Shown here piece after piece: positions 1-8,568 of a stretch of DNA of 64,000 nucleotides. A program made the translations under genes and the position numbers. Every line of letters begins with the position of its first letter. The stretch's first letter is position 1. This DNA is from Guptibacillus hwajinpoensis. GTDB lineage: Bacteria; Bacillota; Bacilli; Bacillales; Guptibacillaceae. The DNA lies in the NCBI RefSeq assembly GCF_005144865.1, contig NZ_SWFM01000002.1, positions 372,001-436,000 on the forward strand, written 5' to 3'. The notes under the pieces are model-generated. The model was not told the DNA's origin. It was given only the letters and a program-made list of their open reading frames with translations, and did no database searches.

Positions 1-134
1 GTCAGTTGTGTTATTGACTTATTCCATAGTAAGACGTAAAGAAAACCAGGAGAGCTAATCATTCTATTGATTAGCTCTCCTGGTTTATTGTATTTTGGAA
101 GAAAAATGAATCAGCAGAACCGTCCCCGTGATTC
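1..134. repeat. MITE-like repeat, copy A (cut by window edge)
   Basis: The right part of the dispersed element that recurs in the first 32 kb. It has a terminator-type hairpin (arms 43-61 and 68-86, perfectly complementary) and ends in the 27-nt right terminus at 108-134, which is the inverted counterpart of the left terminus of other copies. Bases 1-86 match 4649-4734 (copy B) with a single difference, so the two copies arose or were homogenised recently. The left terminus lies outside the window. Confidence 0.8.
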
Positions 135-195
135 TCGTAGATTCTTTCACTTCTATTTTTGGGTTTTAATGATATGTAATAGATGTTCATGATCT

Positions 196-1107
196 TCAAT
201 CTATTGGTAACAAAGAGCAGTTCCTAAAATGGTTTTTACTCACAGAAATAAAATTTTCTTGTATTTCGGTTAAAACCTTGTCTTTATGCCATGAAAGGTA
301 ATGAACCCATATTGGATTAGAATTAAAGTCTATCCTTTTTAGCTTCCCAGTCTGAATCTCTTCTCTTACTACTTCGTAAGGGAGTAAAGCAATTCCAAGG
401 TTTGATTTTAAGCAATTTTTTAGCGTTTCCACATTGGTTATTTCATAGGAGGACCGAAAAGCCATATTTGATTCAGCCATCATATTTTCTAAAAAACCCC
501 TATATGAGCAGCCTTTTTCTGTTAATAAGATCGTTTGCTCATGAAGGTCTTTTAGAGTTGGTTTTATAAGGTTATTAGCTTTGTTTAAAGGTGATGCTAC
601 CAATACTAAATCTTCTTCTGCTAGAAGAGTGGTTTGGAAACCTTGTTCGTCATTCAAGTCCTCATTAAACGCGAACGCAAAATCAAGTCGCCCCTCTTGA
701 AGTTCAGATTGAATAAAGTCAATTTGGTGTATAGGTTTTATGATTACTTTCACATTTGGGTATTGTTCGTTTATCTCGGCTAAAATCCCAGGAAGTTTAT
801 ACGTGCATTGGCTTTCGGTCGCCGCTACAGTTATGGTAGCGGACGTTTGTTTGTTATCGCTAATAGCCTCTAAAGCGGATTTATATTGATGTAGAATCAT
901 ATCTGCGTAGCCTTTAAAGTTTATACCGTTAGAAGTGAGAACGAGCTTACTCCCTAATCGTTCAAAAAGCTTTACATTAAGTTCAGATTCTAAACTTTTA
1001 ATTTGAGAAGTAACACTAGACTGCGCATAATTAAGCGCTTTAGCAGTCTTTGTAAAGTTTAAAGTCTCACTTGCTATTTTAAATGTAGCTAACTGCTTCA
1101 TATCCAT
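196..1107 (-). CDS. LysR-family transcriptional regulator
   Basis: A 303-residue protein of normal LysR length. Residues 1-60 form the winged helix-turn-helix (starting MDMKQLATFKIASE, with AQSSVTSQIKSLE as the recognition-helix region), followed by the periplasmic-binding-protein-like effector domain from about residue 90. It diverges from the ATP-grasp gene across a 149-bp gap, the usual LysR arrangement, so it probably controls the ATP-grasp, MFS and reductase genes and itself. An inverted repeat at 1181-1201 in the gap is a candidate binding site. The effector is not predictable from the sequence. Confidence 0.93.
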   Translation of the reverse strand: MDMKQLATFKIASETLNFTKTAKALNYAQSSVTSQIKSLESELNVKLFERLGSKLVLTSNGINFKGYADMILHQYKSALEAISDNKQTSATITVAATESQCTYKLPGILAEINEQYPNVKVIIKPIHQIDFIQSELQEGRLDFAFAFNEDLNDEQGFQTTLLAEEDLVLVASPLNKANNLIKPTLKDLHEQTILLTEKGCSYRGFLENMMAESNMAFRSSYEITNVETLKNCLKSNLGIALLPYEVVREEIQTGKLKRIDFNSNPIWVHYLSWHKDKVLTEIQENFISVSKNHFRNCSLLPID

Positions 1108-1180
1108 ATTAATCTACTCCTATCGCATTTTCCGATTGGTTCTATCGATCTTTTCATATGGGATTTAGTTACATCTTATC

Positions 1181-1201
1181 ATAGAATGAAACTATTCCTA
1201 T
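1181..1201. promoter_or_regulatory. Candidate LysR binding site
   Basis: An imperfect inverted repeat (ATAGAAT...ATTCCTAT around a 5-7 nt centre) in the divergent LysR/ATP-grasp gap. Spacing and A/T-rich dyad resemble T-N11-A LysR boxes. Position supports a role; no comparison with homologues was possible. Confidence 0.35.
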
Positions 1202-1256
1202 AAATGGAAAGTACATACTTGCTGTCAATGTAAGAAAAATTATGTGAGGAGGAAGA

Positions 1257-2492
1257 ATGGTGAAGACAAAAGTTGTAGCATTCGTAGAACCGAGCTTTTA
1301 TGGCATTGATTTTGTAGAAAGAACGTACAGAAAAGGATGTAAAGTCATCGCAATTGGCTCATCAATCGATAATCCTAAAAAGTATGCGTACGAGAATTAT
1401 TATCATGATTTTTTAGTAGCTGACATAAGAAATGCAGAATCGATTTACAATGCGATTAAAGAATCTTCATATTACGGTCAAATTGATGCGTTAATTCCTG
1501 CGACTGATTATGCCTCACACTTAACAGCTGAGGTAGCTGAAAGGTTATCGCTAAAAACAATATCTTCTCAAGCAGCAAACAACGCAAGAAATAAAGATTT
1601 AGCGCGTGATGTGTATGAGCAACATAAAGTACCTAGTGCAAAATATCAAAAGGTATCCAGCTTGACGGCAGCGATACAAGCTGCCAAAACTATCACCTAT
1701 CCCGTAGTTCTTAAACCTACCAATTGTGCCAGTAGTCAAGGCGTCTATTTCATTGAAAATGACAAACAATTAGAAGTAGCATTTGAGAAACTAAGAGAAT
1801 TCAAAAAGACCTATATGGATTTTGACGTAAGAAACGAATATCTCATTGAAGAATACTTAATAGGTCCAGAATTTAGCGTAGAATTTTTCTTGAAGGATAG
1901 CGAAGTTGTGTTTTCATCAGTGACAGAGAAACTTACTTCTGATCTACCTTATTTTGTAGAAATCTCACATACTGTTCCTACATCTGTAGAGAGCGATAAG
2001 ATTGATGATATGATTCGCGTCTGTGTTCAAGCTTTACGTGCAATAGGGATCGATAATGGACCAAGCCATGTTGAATTAAAGTTAACAAAAGATGGTCCTA
2101 AAATCATTGAAGTGAATGGTAGACCTGGGGGAGATAAAATATCCTCCGAATTATTGTACACCACTTACGGTTTAGACATCTTCGATGAAACAGTAAATTT
2201 CTATTTGAATTTACCCATCACTGAGACTTACATGCAAAAGAAAGCCACCTCTATAGCTTATTTAACAGCAGATAGAGAGGGGGTTATCTCTTTTGTTGGC
2301 GGTGAAGAGGAAATTGCGAATGACCTAAATATCTTGAAATATGACATTACTGTAAAGACAGGCGATAAGGTGAAAATCCCTGAAAGCTCTGATGATCGTC
2401 TAGGGTATGTGATCACTACTGGACAAAATTCAGAAGAGGCTAAACATAACGCAATAAACTTAATAAATCGTATTAAACTTCAGTACCAATAA
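1257..2492 (+). CDS. ATP-grasp ligase (carboxylate-amine ligase type)
   Basis: A 411-residue ATP-grasp enzyme. An N-terminal Rossmann-like pre-ATP-grasp region (1-100) precedes the ATP-binding lobe with VVLKPTNCASSQGV (about 155) and the metal/ATP-binding segment HVELKLTKDGPKIIEVNGRP (about 268-287). The family activates a carboxylate as acyl phosphate and joins it to an amine, as in BacD-type L-amino acid ligases and PurK/carbamoyl-phosphate synthase relatives. Cytoplasmic, no signal. ATG start with GAGGAGGA 6 nt upstream. The adjacent MFS exporter and flavin reductase suggest production and export of a small peptide-like compound; that role and the substrate are inference. A strong terminator follows. 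Confidence 0.85.
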   Translation: MVKTKVVAFVEPSFYGIDFVERTYRKGCKVIAIGSSIDNPKKYAYENYYHDFLVADIRNAESIYNAIKESSYYGQIDALIPATDYASHLTAEVAERLSLKTISSQAANNARNKDLARDVYEQHKVPSAKYQKVSSLTAAIQAAKTITYPVVLKPTNCASSQGVYFIENDKQLEVAFEKLREFKKTYMDFDVRNEYLIEEYLIGPEFSVEFFLKDSEVVFSSVTEKLTSDLPYFVEISHTVPTSVESDKIDDMIRVCVQALRAIGIDNGPSHVELKLTKDGPKIIEVNGRPGGDKISSELLYTTYGLDIFDETVNFYLNLPITETYMQKKATSIAYLTADREGVISFVGGEEEIANDLNILKYDITVKTGDKVKIPESSDDRLGYVITTGQNSEEAKHNAINLINRIKLQYQ

Positions 2493-2527
2493 AACTATTA
2501 ATCATGTTGATGTAGAGGTTTACTAGG

Positions 2528-2573
2528 AGAGAAACCCATCATTACTTTATTGTAATGATGGGTTTCTCTTTTG
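2528..2573 (+). terminator. Rho-independent terminator after ATP-grasp gene
   Basis: An 18-bp perfect inverted repeat (2528-2545 / 2552-2569) with a 6-nt loop, followed by TTTT. It separates the ATP-grasp gene from the MFS gene, implying the latter has its own promoter in 2575-2715 or depends on read-through. Confidence 0.9.
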
Positions 2574-2726
2574 AAATAGTATTCGAATTTATCGACGGAC
2601 TTAAGCCCATTGATAGCATCGGATTTTTCGATGGAAGCGATTTAAATATTCAGTTTTACTGTTCGATTATACTGCTATACCATTTAAGGCAAGAAGCATA
2701 AATGAAGAAATAGGAGAGGTGAAGAT

Positions 2727-3938
2727 ATGTCTTTTATTCGAAGGAATTTTTTGTTCTTTTTTTTAGCAGATATTATATCTGGTTTTGGAGTGGGAATGAG
2801 TACAATTGGAGCAAATTGGTATTTGTTAGATGAAACAGGATCAGTTGGAGCAATCGGTCTTATGTTATCGATTAACGTAATATCAGGTTTTTTAGTCTCT
2901 CCTTTTACAGGTATCATCACAGATAAGTTCAATCGAAAAAGTGTCATTCAGGCAACCTTTATTTTAAGAGCGATTACAATTGGAGCTCTAACCGGATTGT
3001 TTATCTTTGATGGATTTTCAATTGGCTATATCTATGCTTTCGCTATAATTAATGGAATAGGTTGGAGCATATACATGTCGGCATCGAGGAGCTTAATGCA
3101 AGAGTTATTACCTGAGAAGGAACTCTCTAAGGGAAACTCACTTATTGAAATCAGTCTTCAAGTAGGTATGTTTATGGCTGGTGCTGCCTCTGGGTTCATT
3201 TACAAGTTTTTTGGATTTGAAATTATTTTACTCATGAACTCGTTAATGTTCGTGTTTAGTAGCCTATTGTTTATGTTTATTAAATATCAATCGATCTCTC
3301 TTGAGAGTAGTGATGAAAGCTATTCTGAGTCCTTTAAAAAAGGCCTGCAATATTTAGGCTCACATAAAACGACTTTCTTGTTAGGAATCGTATCCATTGT
3401 CCCGTTAGTCGCAACGATGATCTATAACGTGGTACTTCCAGGGTATGTCAGTGATACACTAAATGCAGATTCTGTCGTGTTTGGTTTCTCAGATATGGCA
3501 TATGGGGTTGGTGGCTTATTATCTGGCTTCATTGCGGCACCGTTTGCTAAGAAAATCTCAGAAAACAAGGCTGTTAGTACGATATTTATCTTGGCGATCG
3601 TGACTCTCTTTGGTCTTGCTGTTAATAATTTAGTGTTAATGATTTACCTGGGCAGTTTTCTCATCGGTCTGTCAAATTCATCTTTACGAATCATTATGAA
3701 CACTATGTTGATGGAAGTTGTACCTAAGCCTTTAATGGGAAGAGCCTTATCTGTTTGGATGGGAATCGCTCTACTATTACAAGCCATCTTAGCAAGTGGG
3801 CTAGGACTTTTAATTGATATTTTCTCTCCAAGCATAGGATTCATTTGCATGAGTGGACTAATGCTAATGGGACTGGGTCTTCAAGTGGTTGTTATGAGAA
3901 GAAAAGAGAAGTCGAACCTTAAGTATGAGGCGGTGTAA
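2727..3938 (+). CDS. MFS transporter, drug/metabolite efflux type
   Basis: A 403-residue membrane protein with about 12 hydrophobic segments and the MFS loop signature between TM2 and TM3 (FTGIITDKFNRKSVI, about 60-74). The family uses the proton gradient for efflux. Start ATG with AGGAGAGGTG 5-8 nt upstream. The gene lies between the ATP-grasp ligase and a flavin reductase; in bacilysin-type loci a ligase is paired with an MFS exporter that gives self-protection, and a similar role is inferred here. The 5' end of the next gene is immediately adjacent, so these two are co-transcribed. Confidence 0.88.
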   Translation: MSFIRRNFLFFFLADIISGFGVGMSTIGANWYLLDETGSVGAIGLMLSINVISGFLVSPFTGIITDKFNRKSVIQATFILRAITIGALTGLFIFDGFSIGYIYAFAIINGIGWSIYMSASRSLMQELLPEKELSKGNSLIEISLQVGMFMAGAASGFIYKFFGFEIILLMNSLMFVFSSLLFMFIKYQSISLESSDESYSESFKKGLQYLGSHKTTFLLGIVSIVPLVATMIYNVVLPGYVSDTLNADSVVFGFSDMAYGVGGLLSGFIAAPFAKKISENKAVSTIFILAIVTLFGLAVNNLVLMIYLGSFLIGLSNSSLRIIMNTMLMEVVPKPLMGRALSVWMGIALLLQAILASGLGLLIDIFSPSIGFICMSGLMLMGLGLQVVVMRRKEKSNLKYEAV

Positions 3939-3939
3939 C

Positions 3940-4482
3940 ATGAGTATTGCAGTTCTATATGGTAGTTCAAGAGCTAATGGAAACACAGAAGTATTGACTG
4001 AACATGTTGTTAAAGGTTTACAAGTGAATAAATTATTTTTGAAAGATTACCATATTAAAGATATTATTGATCAACGACACGAAGAAAATGGTTTTGATTC
4101 TGTTGATGACGATTATGATAAGGTGATTGACTCTGTATTAGAAAGCGACGTAATCATCTTTGCTACGCCAATCTATTGGTACGGGATGTCTGGCATTATG
4201 AAATCCTTTGTTGATCGATGGTCACAGACTGTTAGAGATAAAAGGTATCCAGAATTCAAATCTAAAATGGCCCAAAAAACGGCTTATGTGATTGCGGTTG
4301 GAGGGGATGAGCCTAAGACAAAGGGTCTTCCATTGATTCAGCAATTTTCTTATATTTGCAACTTCATTGGGTTAGATTTTCAAGGATATATACTTGGAAA
4401 AGGGGTAAAGCCAAACGATATTTTAATAGATGAAGAGGCTTTAATTAATGCTTTGAACTTAAGGAAATCGTTGGCAGAATAG
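3940..4482 (+). CDS. NAD(P)H-dependent FMN reductase / flavodoxin-fold protein
   Basis: A 180-residue flavodoxin-like fold protein. The N-terminal phosphate-binding loop reads VLYGSSRANGNTE (about residues 4-16), and FATPIYWYGMSGIMKSFVDR (about 77-96) is the typical FMN-ring contact of NADPH-dependent FMN reductases. I chose the ATG at 3940, one base after the MFS stop, because GAGGCGGTG precedes it; an in-frame ATG at 3925 overlaps the MFS gene and lacks a site. Its partner or substrate in the module is unknown. A terminator follows. Confidence 0.87.
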   Translation: MSIAVLYGSSRANGNTEVLTEHVVKGLQVNKLFLKDYHIKDIIDQRHEENGFDSVDDDYDKVIDSVLESDVIIFATPIYWYGMSGIMKSFVDRWSQTVRDKRYPEFKSKMAQKTAYVIAVGGDEPKTKGLPLIQQFSYICNFIGLDFQGYILGKGVKPNDILIDEEALINALNLRKSLAE

Positions 4483-4498
4483 ATCTATATTATCGGAG

Positions 4499-4537
4499 AA
4501 GGGATCTTATCCAAAAAAGATAAGGTCTCTTTTTATT
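4499..4537 (+). terminator. Terminator after flavin reductase gene
   Basis: An inverted repeat AGGGATCTTATC / GATAAGGTCTCT (two G-U pairs) separated by a short A-rich loop and followed by TTTTTATT. Confidence 0.75.
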
Positions 4538-4597
4538 AGCCTAAATCAGAAGTAACCTGGATTTAAAACATAATCGAACTCATTATGTTACATAAAG

Positions 4598-4772
4598 AAA
4601 TCACGGGGACGGTTCTCGTGATTCACTTTGAGGTGTATAGAGAGTAGAGTCAGTTGTGTTATTGACTTATTCCATAGTAAGACGTAAAGAAAACCAGGAG
4701 AGCTAACCATTCTATTGATTAGCTCTCCTGGTTTTTCTGTTTTATGGGAGATAGTGAATAACAAAACCATTT
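4598..4772. repeat. MITE-like repeat, copy B
   Basis: Left terminus at 4598-4624 (27 nt, itself an imperfect palindrome), terminator-type hairpin about 4691-4734, decayed right end near 4756-4772. Bases 4649-4734 are almost identical to 1-86 of copy A in the same orientation, so the LysR/ATP-grasp/MFS/reductase module is flanked by direct repeats. The remaining sequence between 4772 and 4997 shows no gene; it should carry the promoter of the carboxypeptidase gene. Confidence 0.85.
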
Positions 4773-4997
4773 CAATGCACTAAAGTAATCCTATATGTCG
4801 TCTAATCCTAAAATTATTCGCTCATTCTAGGAAAGATGTTCTAGCTTATAGTTCTTTGGTTGGGTGATACTTTACCATGATAAAACTAACTACTAGGCCT
4901 TTGATCCACATTTAGGCTTAAACTGAAGGAAATAACTTACATATCTAGAATCGAACACGTTATTGGGATTTAAAAATTAGTAAGGAGATGAAGAGGT

Positions 4998-6032
4998 TTG
5001 AAGAAAAAAATACTGACGTTATCACTTTCTGCCGTTATTGCAAGCTTAACAATTGCAGGCATGCCGTCATTCGCAGCAGGCAATGGTCCTGATGTTAACG
5101 GAAAGGAAACGGTTCAAACGGCAATGTTAACGACATATGAAGAGATGTCGAGCTTTCTTCTTAAAGAAAACGAGAAGCAAGAGAGTATGGATCTTGAGGT
5201 TATTGGAAAGACAACGAAGGGTCGAGATATTTTTCTAGTCAAATACATAACGAATCCAGAGAATCCTACAATCTTATATCTAACCCAGCAGCATGGGAAT
5301 GAGGCGCTCACGACTGAAGGTGCACTCGATTATATTCGTCATCTCGGATCAAACAGTAAGAGCAATAAAGAATTACTACAGAACGTGAATATTCTAATTG
5401 TACCTATGTATAATGCGGATGGTGCAATGGGAGATGTTGATTTTGAGCTTGAGAACTATTTAGCTAGTGGACGTCATCTGACAAGGTATAATGCCGATAA
5501 ACTCGATCTTAACCGAGATCATGTGAATAAAACAGCATCTGAAACAAAAGCCTTACATGAGAATGTTCTAGCCAAATACAATATTGATTACATGATCGAT
5601 TTCCATCATCAGGGTACACAAGAAGAGTATGACGGAAAGCCAACTTCAGGGTCTCTTCTAACTCCACAAATAAAAGGGGTTAAGCAAGACGTAGTTGAAC
5701 AATCAAAGAGACTAGCGACTGTTCTTTATCAAGGATTAGAAGCAAAAGGCTGGTCTCATGTTTTCAAGTATGATGAGCCAACAGAGAATCCTAATGTGGC
5801 TTCGAATGCCATGGCTCTACAATATGATATAGGCGTTATTCTCTTTGAGATGAGGGGTATGGCAGATGGGAATTATGAGCCCTATGTACTTGGACAGAAA
5901 TCCAATGGCTATCTCACAAAACAGGCATTCCTTGCAATAGACAGTACTGCAAATGCGATAGCGAATCGTTCGATTAATCAAGCAGATGTTTCGGTATATG
6001 ATAATTTACCTGATCAACTATACAATTATTAA
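4998..6032 (+). CDS. Secreted M14-family zinc carboxypeptidase
   Basis: A 344-residue secreted metallopeptidase: signal peptide about 1-27 (KKK, hydrophobic core, cleavage near SFAA), then an M14 catalytic domain. Zinc ligands are H99 and E102 in QQHGNEA and the histidine of DFHHQGT (about 203); FEMRG near 287 supplies the catalytic glutamate. The family removes C-terminal residues from peptides outside the cell. TTG start, supported by AAGGAGA 9 nt upstream. It is a close paralogue of the protein at 17468-18520, sharing whole motifs such as LTQQHGNEALTTEGAL. Confidence 0.92.
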   Translation: MKKKILTLSLSAVIASLTIAGMPSFAAGNGPDVNGKETVQTAMLTTYEEMSSFLLKENEKQESMDLEVIGKTTKGRDIFLVKYITNPENPTILYLTQQHGNEALTTEGALDYIRHLGSNSKSNKELLQNVNILIVPMYNADGAMGDVDFELENYLASGRHLTRYNADKLDLNRDHVNKTASETKALHENVLAKYNIDYMIDFHHQGTQEEYDGKPTSGSLLTPQIKGVKQDVVEQSKRLATVLYQGLEAKGWSHVFKYDEPTENPNVASNAMALQYDIGVILFEMRGMADGNYEPYVLGQKSNGYLTKQAFLAIDSTANAIANRSINQADVSVYDNLPDQLYNY

Positions 6033-6082
6033 GAATTAAAGAGATGGTAACTTTGCACGAATAAAAAGTGAGAAAACTTGAG

Positions 6083-6113
6083 GGCTACTCGTACTAAGGA
6101 GTAGCCTTTTTTT
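6083..6113 (+). terminator. Terminator after M14 carboxypeptidase
   Basis: GGCTACTC (6083-6090) pairs with GAGTAGCC (6099-6106), followed directly by seven T residues. Confidence 0.9.
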
Positions 6114-6162
6114 GTGTGTTATAGTTCTTAAGTTAAACCATTTTAGGGAATTTTGGGGATTT

Positions 6163-6191
6163 TGAACCGATCTTAGAAAGTAAGTCGTCTA
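6163..6191 (+). promoter_or_regulatory. ECF-sigma autoregulatory promoter
   Basis: TGAACC (6163-6168), a 17-nt spacer and CGTCTA (6186-6191), close to the Bacillus ECF consensus TGAAAC-N16/17-CGTCTA. It lies 30 nt upstream of the sigma factor start, so the sigma factor probably activates its own operon. Confidence 0.75.
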
Positions 6192-6220
6192 TCATACAGG
6201 TGAATCCAGGGGGGAGCTAG

Positions 6221-6748
6221 TTGGGGGAGAAGAAACGGGAGAACGAGTTCGAGAGAAATGAATTGCTAAGGGAGTTGATTGATGATTATGCCGAGCAGAT
6301 CAAGCGACTTGCTTATACATATGTGAAAAATTGGGCGGTAGCGGATGATATCACGCAGGAAGTATTTATATCCTGTTTTAAAAACATGGATCATTTTAGG
6401 GGAGAAAGTAGCTATAAAACCTGGCTGTTCAAAATTACCGTCAATCGCTGCAAAGATTATTTAAAGAGCAAGTGGTTTCGGTCTATCATGCCTCTTCGCA
6501 GTGATGAAAAGTTGAAAACAGTGGGTAGTCTTGATGACAATCTTATTCAAAAAAGTGAAGGCGAAGAAATTTCTCAGAAGGTGCTTTCGCTTTCGATAAA
6601 ATATCGAGAAGTGATCATTTTATTTTACTATGAGGACCTAAGCATTCAAGAAATAGAAGAGTTAACAGGTATTAAAACAGAAACTATTAAAACAAGATTA
6701 AGGCGTGCCAAATTACAACTTCGTGAGCTTTATAAGGAGGTTGAGTAG
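6221..6748 (+). CDS. ECF RNA polymerase sigma factor
   Basis: A 175-residue sigma-70 family protein with only regions 2 and 4, the ECF architecture. Region 2 holds AYTYVKNWAVADDITQEVF (about 32-50), and region 4 holds YREVIILFYYEDLSIQEIEE with the helix-turn-helix TGIKTETIKTRLRRAK (about 148-163). TTG start with GGGGGGAG 5 nt upstream. The anti-sigma gene follows without a gap. An ECF-type promoter upstream predicts autoregulation; the signal is likely envelope stress but is not shown by the sequence. Confidence 0.95.
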   Translation: MGEKKRENEFERNELLRELIDDYAEQIKRLAYTYVKNWAVADDITQEVFISCFKNMDHFRGESSYKTWLFKITVNRCKDYLKSKWFRSIMPLRSDEKLKTVGSLDDNLIQKSEGEEISQKVLSLSIKYREVIILFYYEDLSIQEIEELTGIKTETIKTRLRRAKLQLRELYKEVE

Positions 6749-7675
6749 ATGGATGAAAAGCTGAAAGACCTTCGGAGTAAAATGAATGAAACGGTATTGA
6801 AAGAGGGTGAGGTAAGTAGAGGGTATAAGGGGCGGATTTATGAAGCGGTTATTCATTCAAAAAAGCCGAAGCGGAAAGGTACACGATTTATTCCCGTTCT
6901 TTCAACAGCAGCTTGTCTAATTCTTTTACTAATTCTCGGTTCTTACGCATTTTCTAATTTTATTGGAACAGAACAAAGTCTAGACATGAAAGAATCACAG
7001 CAAAATCTTTCTGAAGATAATCATGAGAGTAGAGAAAAAGAAGCTCCTATTGATTTTGATAAAAAGGTCTTCCAAAATCAAAATCATCAACAAATTTATG
7101 ATTATTTAAAAGCATGGAAATTACCAGAACAAAATAGAATTTCATCAGAGGAATCGGGGTCTTCTAGCATCACATACGAGAATGGATATAGCTTTTCGAA
7201 AGATACTGGCTATATTTCAAGTATTGATTGGGGTGAGAGGAATCCCGAAGTTGATGAACGGCCGCTTCCAACAGAAAATCAATATATGGGCGTTGTTATG
7301 GGATATATAGATGAAAAGGCATCTGATATCGAAAGAGACCTTTTTCCGCTTCTTTTGACGAGGTACCATGATAAAGAGGTGGGGTTATCTTGGTATGTGA
7401 ACGTTGATGGAATTAAAGAGATTCATAATAGAAGCGAACTGCTAATGAAACGCATGGAAGTAGCGCTGAAATACTCTGATGAACTTCCTGAACTAAAAAA
7501 CGAGATAGAAAAAATTCATATAAAAGCAGAAACGCTAGCAAACGCATCAGCTTCTCTTGAAGACGATAGTGAAAAAAGAGCGAGAGAACTTGAGAACCAA
7601 TATGAAGAACTTAAGAGCAGTATTGTTCAATTAGATGCGCTAATAGATGTAGCAAGAGAAGATAAAGATAAATAA
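6749..7675 (+). CDS. Membrane-bound anti-sigma factor (inferred)
   Basis: A 308-residue single-pass membrane protein whose ATG directly abuts the sigma factor stop, so the two are translationally coupled. Basic cytoplasmic N-terminus (1-45), one transmembrane segment (about 47-68: FIPVLSTAACLILLLILGSY), then a large outside domain ending in a charged coiled coil (about 230-305). I see no zinc-binding HxxxCxxC anti-sigma motif. The anti-sigma role is inferred from position and topology. Confidence 0.75.
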   Translation: MDEKLKDLRSKMNETVLKEGEVSRGYKGRIYEAVIHSKKPKRKGTRFIPVLSTAACLILLLILGSYAFSNFIGTEQSLDMKESQQNLSEDNHESREKEAPIDFDKKVFQNQNHQQIYDYLKAWKLPEQNRISSEESGSSSITYENGYSFSKDTGYISSIDWGERNPEVDERPLPTENQYMGVVMGYIDEKASDIERDLFPLLLTRYHDKEVGLSWYVNVDGIKEIHNRSELLMKRMEVALKYSDELPELKNEIEKIHIKAETLANASASLEDDSEKRARELENQYEELKSSIVQLDALIDVAREDKDK

Positions 7676-7703
7676 CAATTTTTCTGAGGAGATGTCTAAC
7701 AGA

Positions 7704-8234
7704 ATGCCATCAACAAAAACGTTACTACTATCCATAAGCATCATTGTCATTCTATCTCTAGGTCTTGGCTACTGGTTGATCTCTGATCTAAATGCAAAAT
7801 TAGTGGAAGAAAAGGGTGAAACAAAGCAGTCGGGAGAGCAACCAGAAGAAGAGATTGATCCAGATCGCTACGTCGATGATGGAGCAAATTCAACAGCTGA
7901 TGACACCATACCTAGTGAAAGCCATTTTATGACTACCCTTCATGGCATGACCCACCAAAAAGTATATGCGGATGAAAAATGGACGCTTGTTGAAATGACC
8001 GATAAGCGTATTGAAGATATGCTCGCGATTCTCGATAAAGTGAAAGGTGAAGGAGAATATGAACATTATGATTTCTACTACAAGGCGCTTACAAAATGGA
8101 AAAAAGGTGATTTTCAAAATGCCGTTGAGATTCATAATGAGATTTGGAGTATGGAAAACGGTAACGTAGGAAGAGCAAGTCGCTTATTGACAGCCAATGA
8201 GGAACAAGCATTTGTGGATGAGCATTACGACTAA
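7704..8234 (+). CDS. Membrane-anchored protein, DUF6241-like
   Basis: A 176-residue protein with an N-terminal membrane anchor (LLLSISIIVILSLGLGYWLI), an acidic low-complexity linker and a C-terminal domain containing LHGMTHQKVYADEKW, which I associate with DUF6241-type Bacillales proteins (recalled, not searched). I prefer the ATG at 7704 because GAGGAGATG lies 10 nt before it; the ATG at 7692 overlaps that site. It is the third gene of the ECF operon and is therefore likely in the envelope-stress regulon. Function unknown. Confidence 0.75.
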   Translation: MPSTKTLLLSISIIVILSLGLGYWLISDLNAKLVEEKGETKQSGEQPEEEIDPDRYVDDGANSTADDTIPSESHFMTTLHGMTHQKVYADEKWTLVEMTDKRIEDMLAILDKVKGEGEYEHYDFYYKALTKWKKGDFQNAVEIHNEIWSMENGNVGRASRLLTANEEQAFVDEHYD

Positions 8235-8283
8235 CAGTAAGAGGTTAATGAGAACTTATTATAATGAAAAGGATGAAATCAAC

Positions 8284-8475
8284 TATGATGAAGCTAGAAG
8301 TTTCCGAAACTGAAAACCCGTTTTCCTTGATGGACTGCGATTGTGGTACAACAAGCAAAGTGGAGCAATCCATTTGAAGGTGCCAGGAGTGAAGGAGCTT
8401 CACTATGTGAAAAAGGGTTCAGACCTATATGAGCCGTTGCTTCAAGAGGTGAAGAGGGTTTCAAGAGATGATTGA
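8284..8475 (+). pseudogene. Small gene with apparent frameshift
   Basis: AAAAGGATGA precedes ATG 8284, which opens MMKLEVSETENP. The frame then stops early, but the +1 frame from about 8320 continues as VFLDGLRLWYNKQSGAIHLK and on to the stop at 8473-8475, a protein-like sequence ending KRVSRDD. Joining the two frames near the CCCGTTTT stretch would give a protein of about 63 residues. It follows the ECF operon in the same direction. It may be a true decayed gene, a sequencing error or programmed shifting. I do not recognise the family. The 90 bases after it hold only a TTAAACAAACGTTTGATTA palindrome (8493-8511). Confidence 0.45.
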
Positions 8476-8492
8476 ATGAAGAATGGTGGAAG

Positions 8493-8511
8493 TTAAACAA
8501 ACGTTTGATTA
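8493..8511. promoter_or_regulatory. CAAACGTTTG palindrome, site 1
   Basis: The palindrome TTAAACAAACGTTTGATTA, one of four near-identical 19-20 bp dyads in intergenic DNA of this window (others at 32803, 39425 and 40543). Dyad length and symmetry suit a TetR-type or similar dimeric regulator; no such regulator gene is in the window. Confidence 0.45.
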
Positions 8512-8568
8512 CCTTCCTATTAGTATTCAAAAAGGAGAAGAAATAGGTTTCCTCTTAAACCAATTTTA

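Noticed and set aside
4588-4770. 60-residue reverse-strand ORF
   Set aside because: It lies wholly within MITE-like copy B.
8294-8530. 78-residue reverse-strand ORF
   Set aside because: Antisense to the frameshifted small gene; no binding site.
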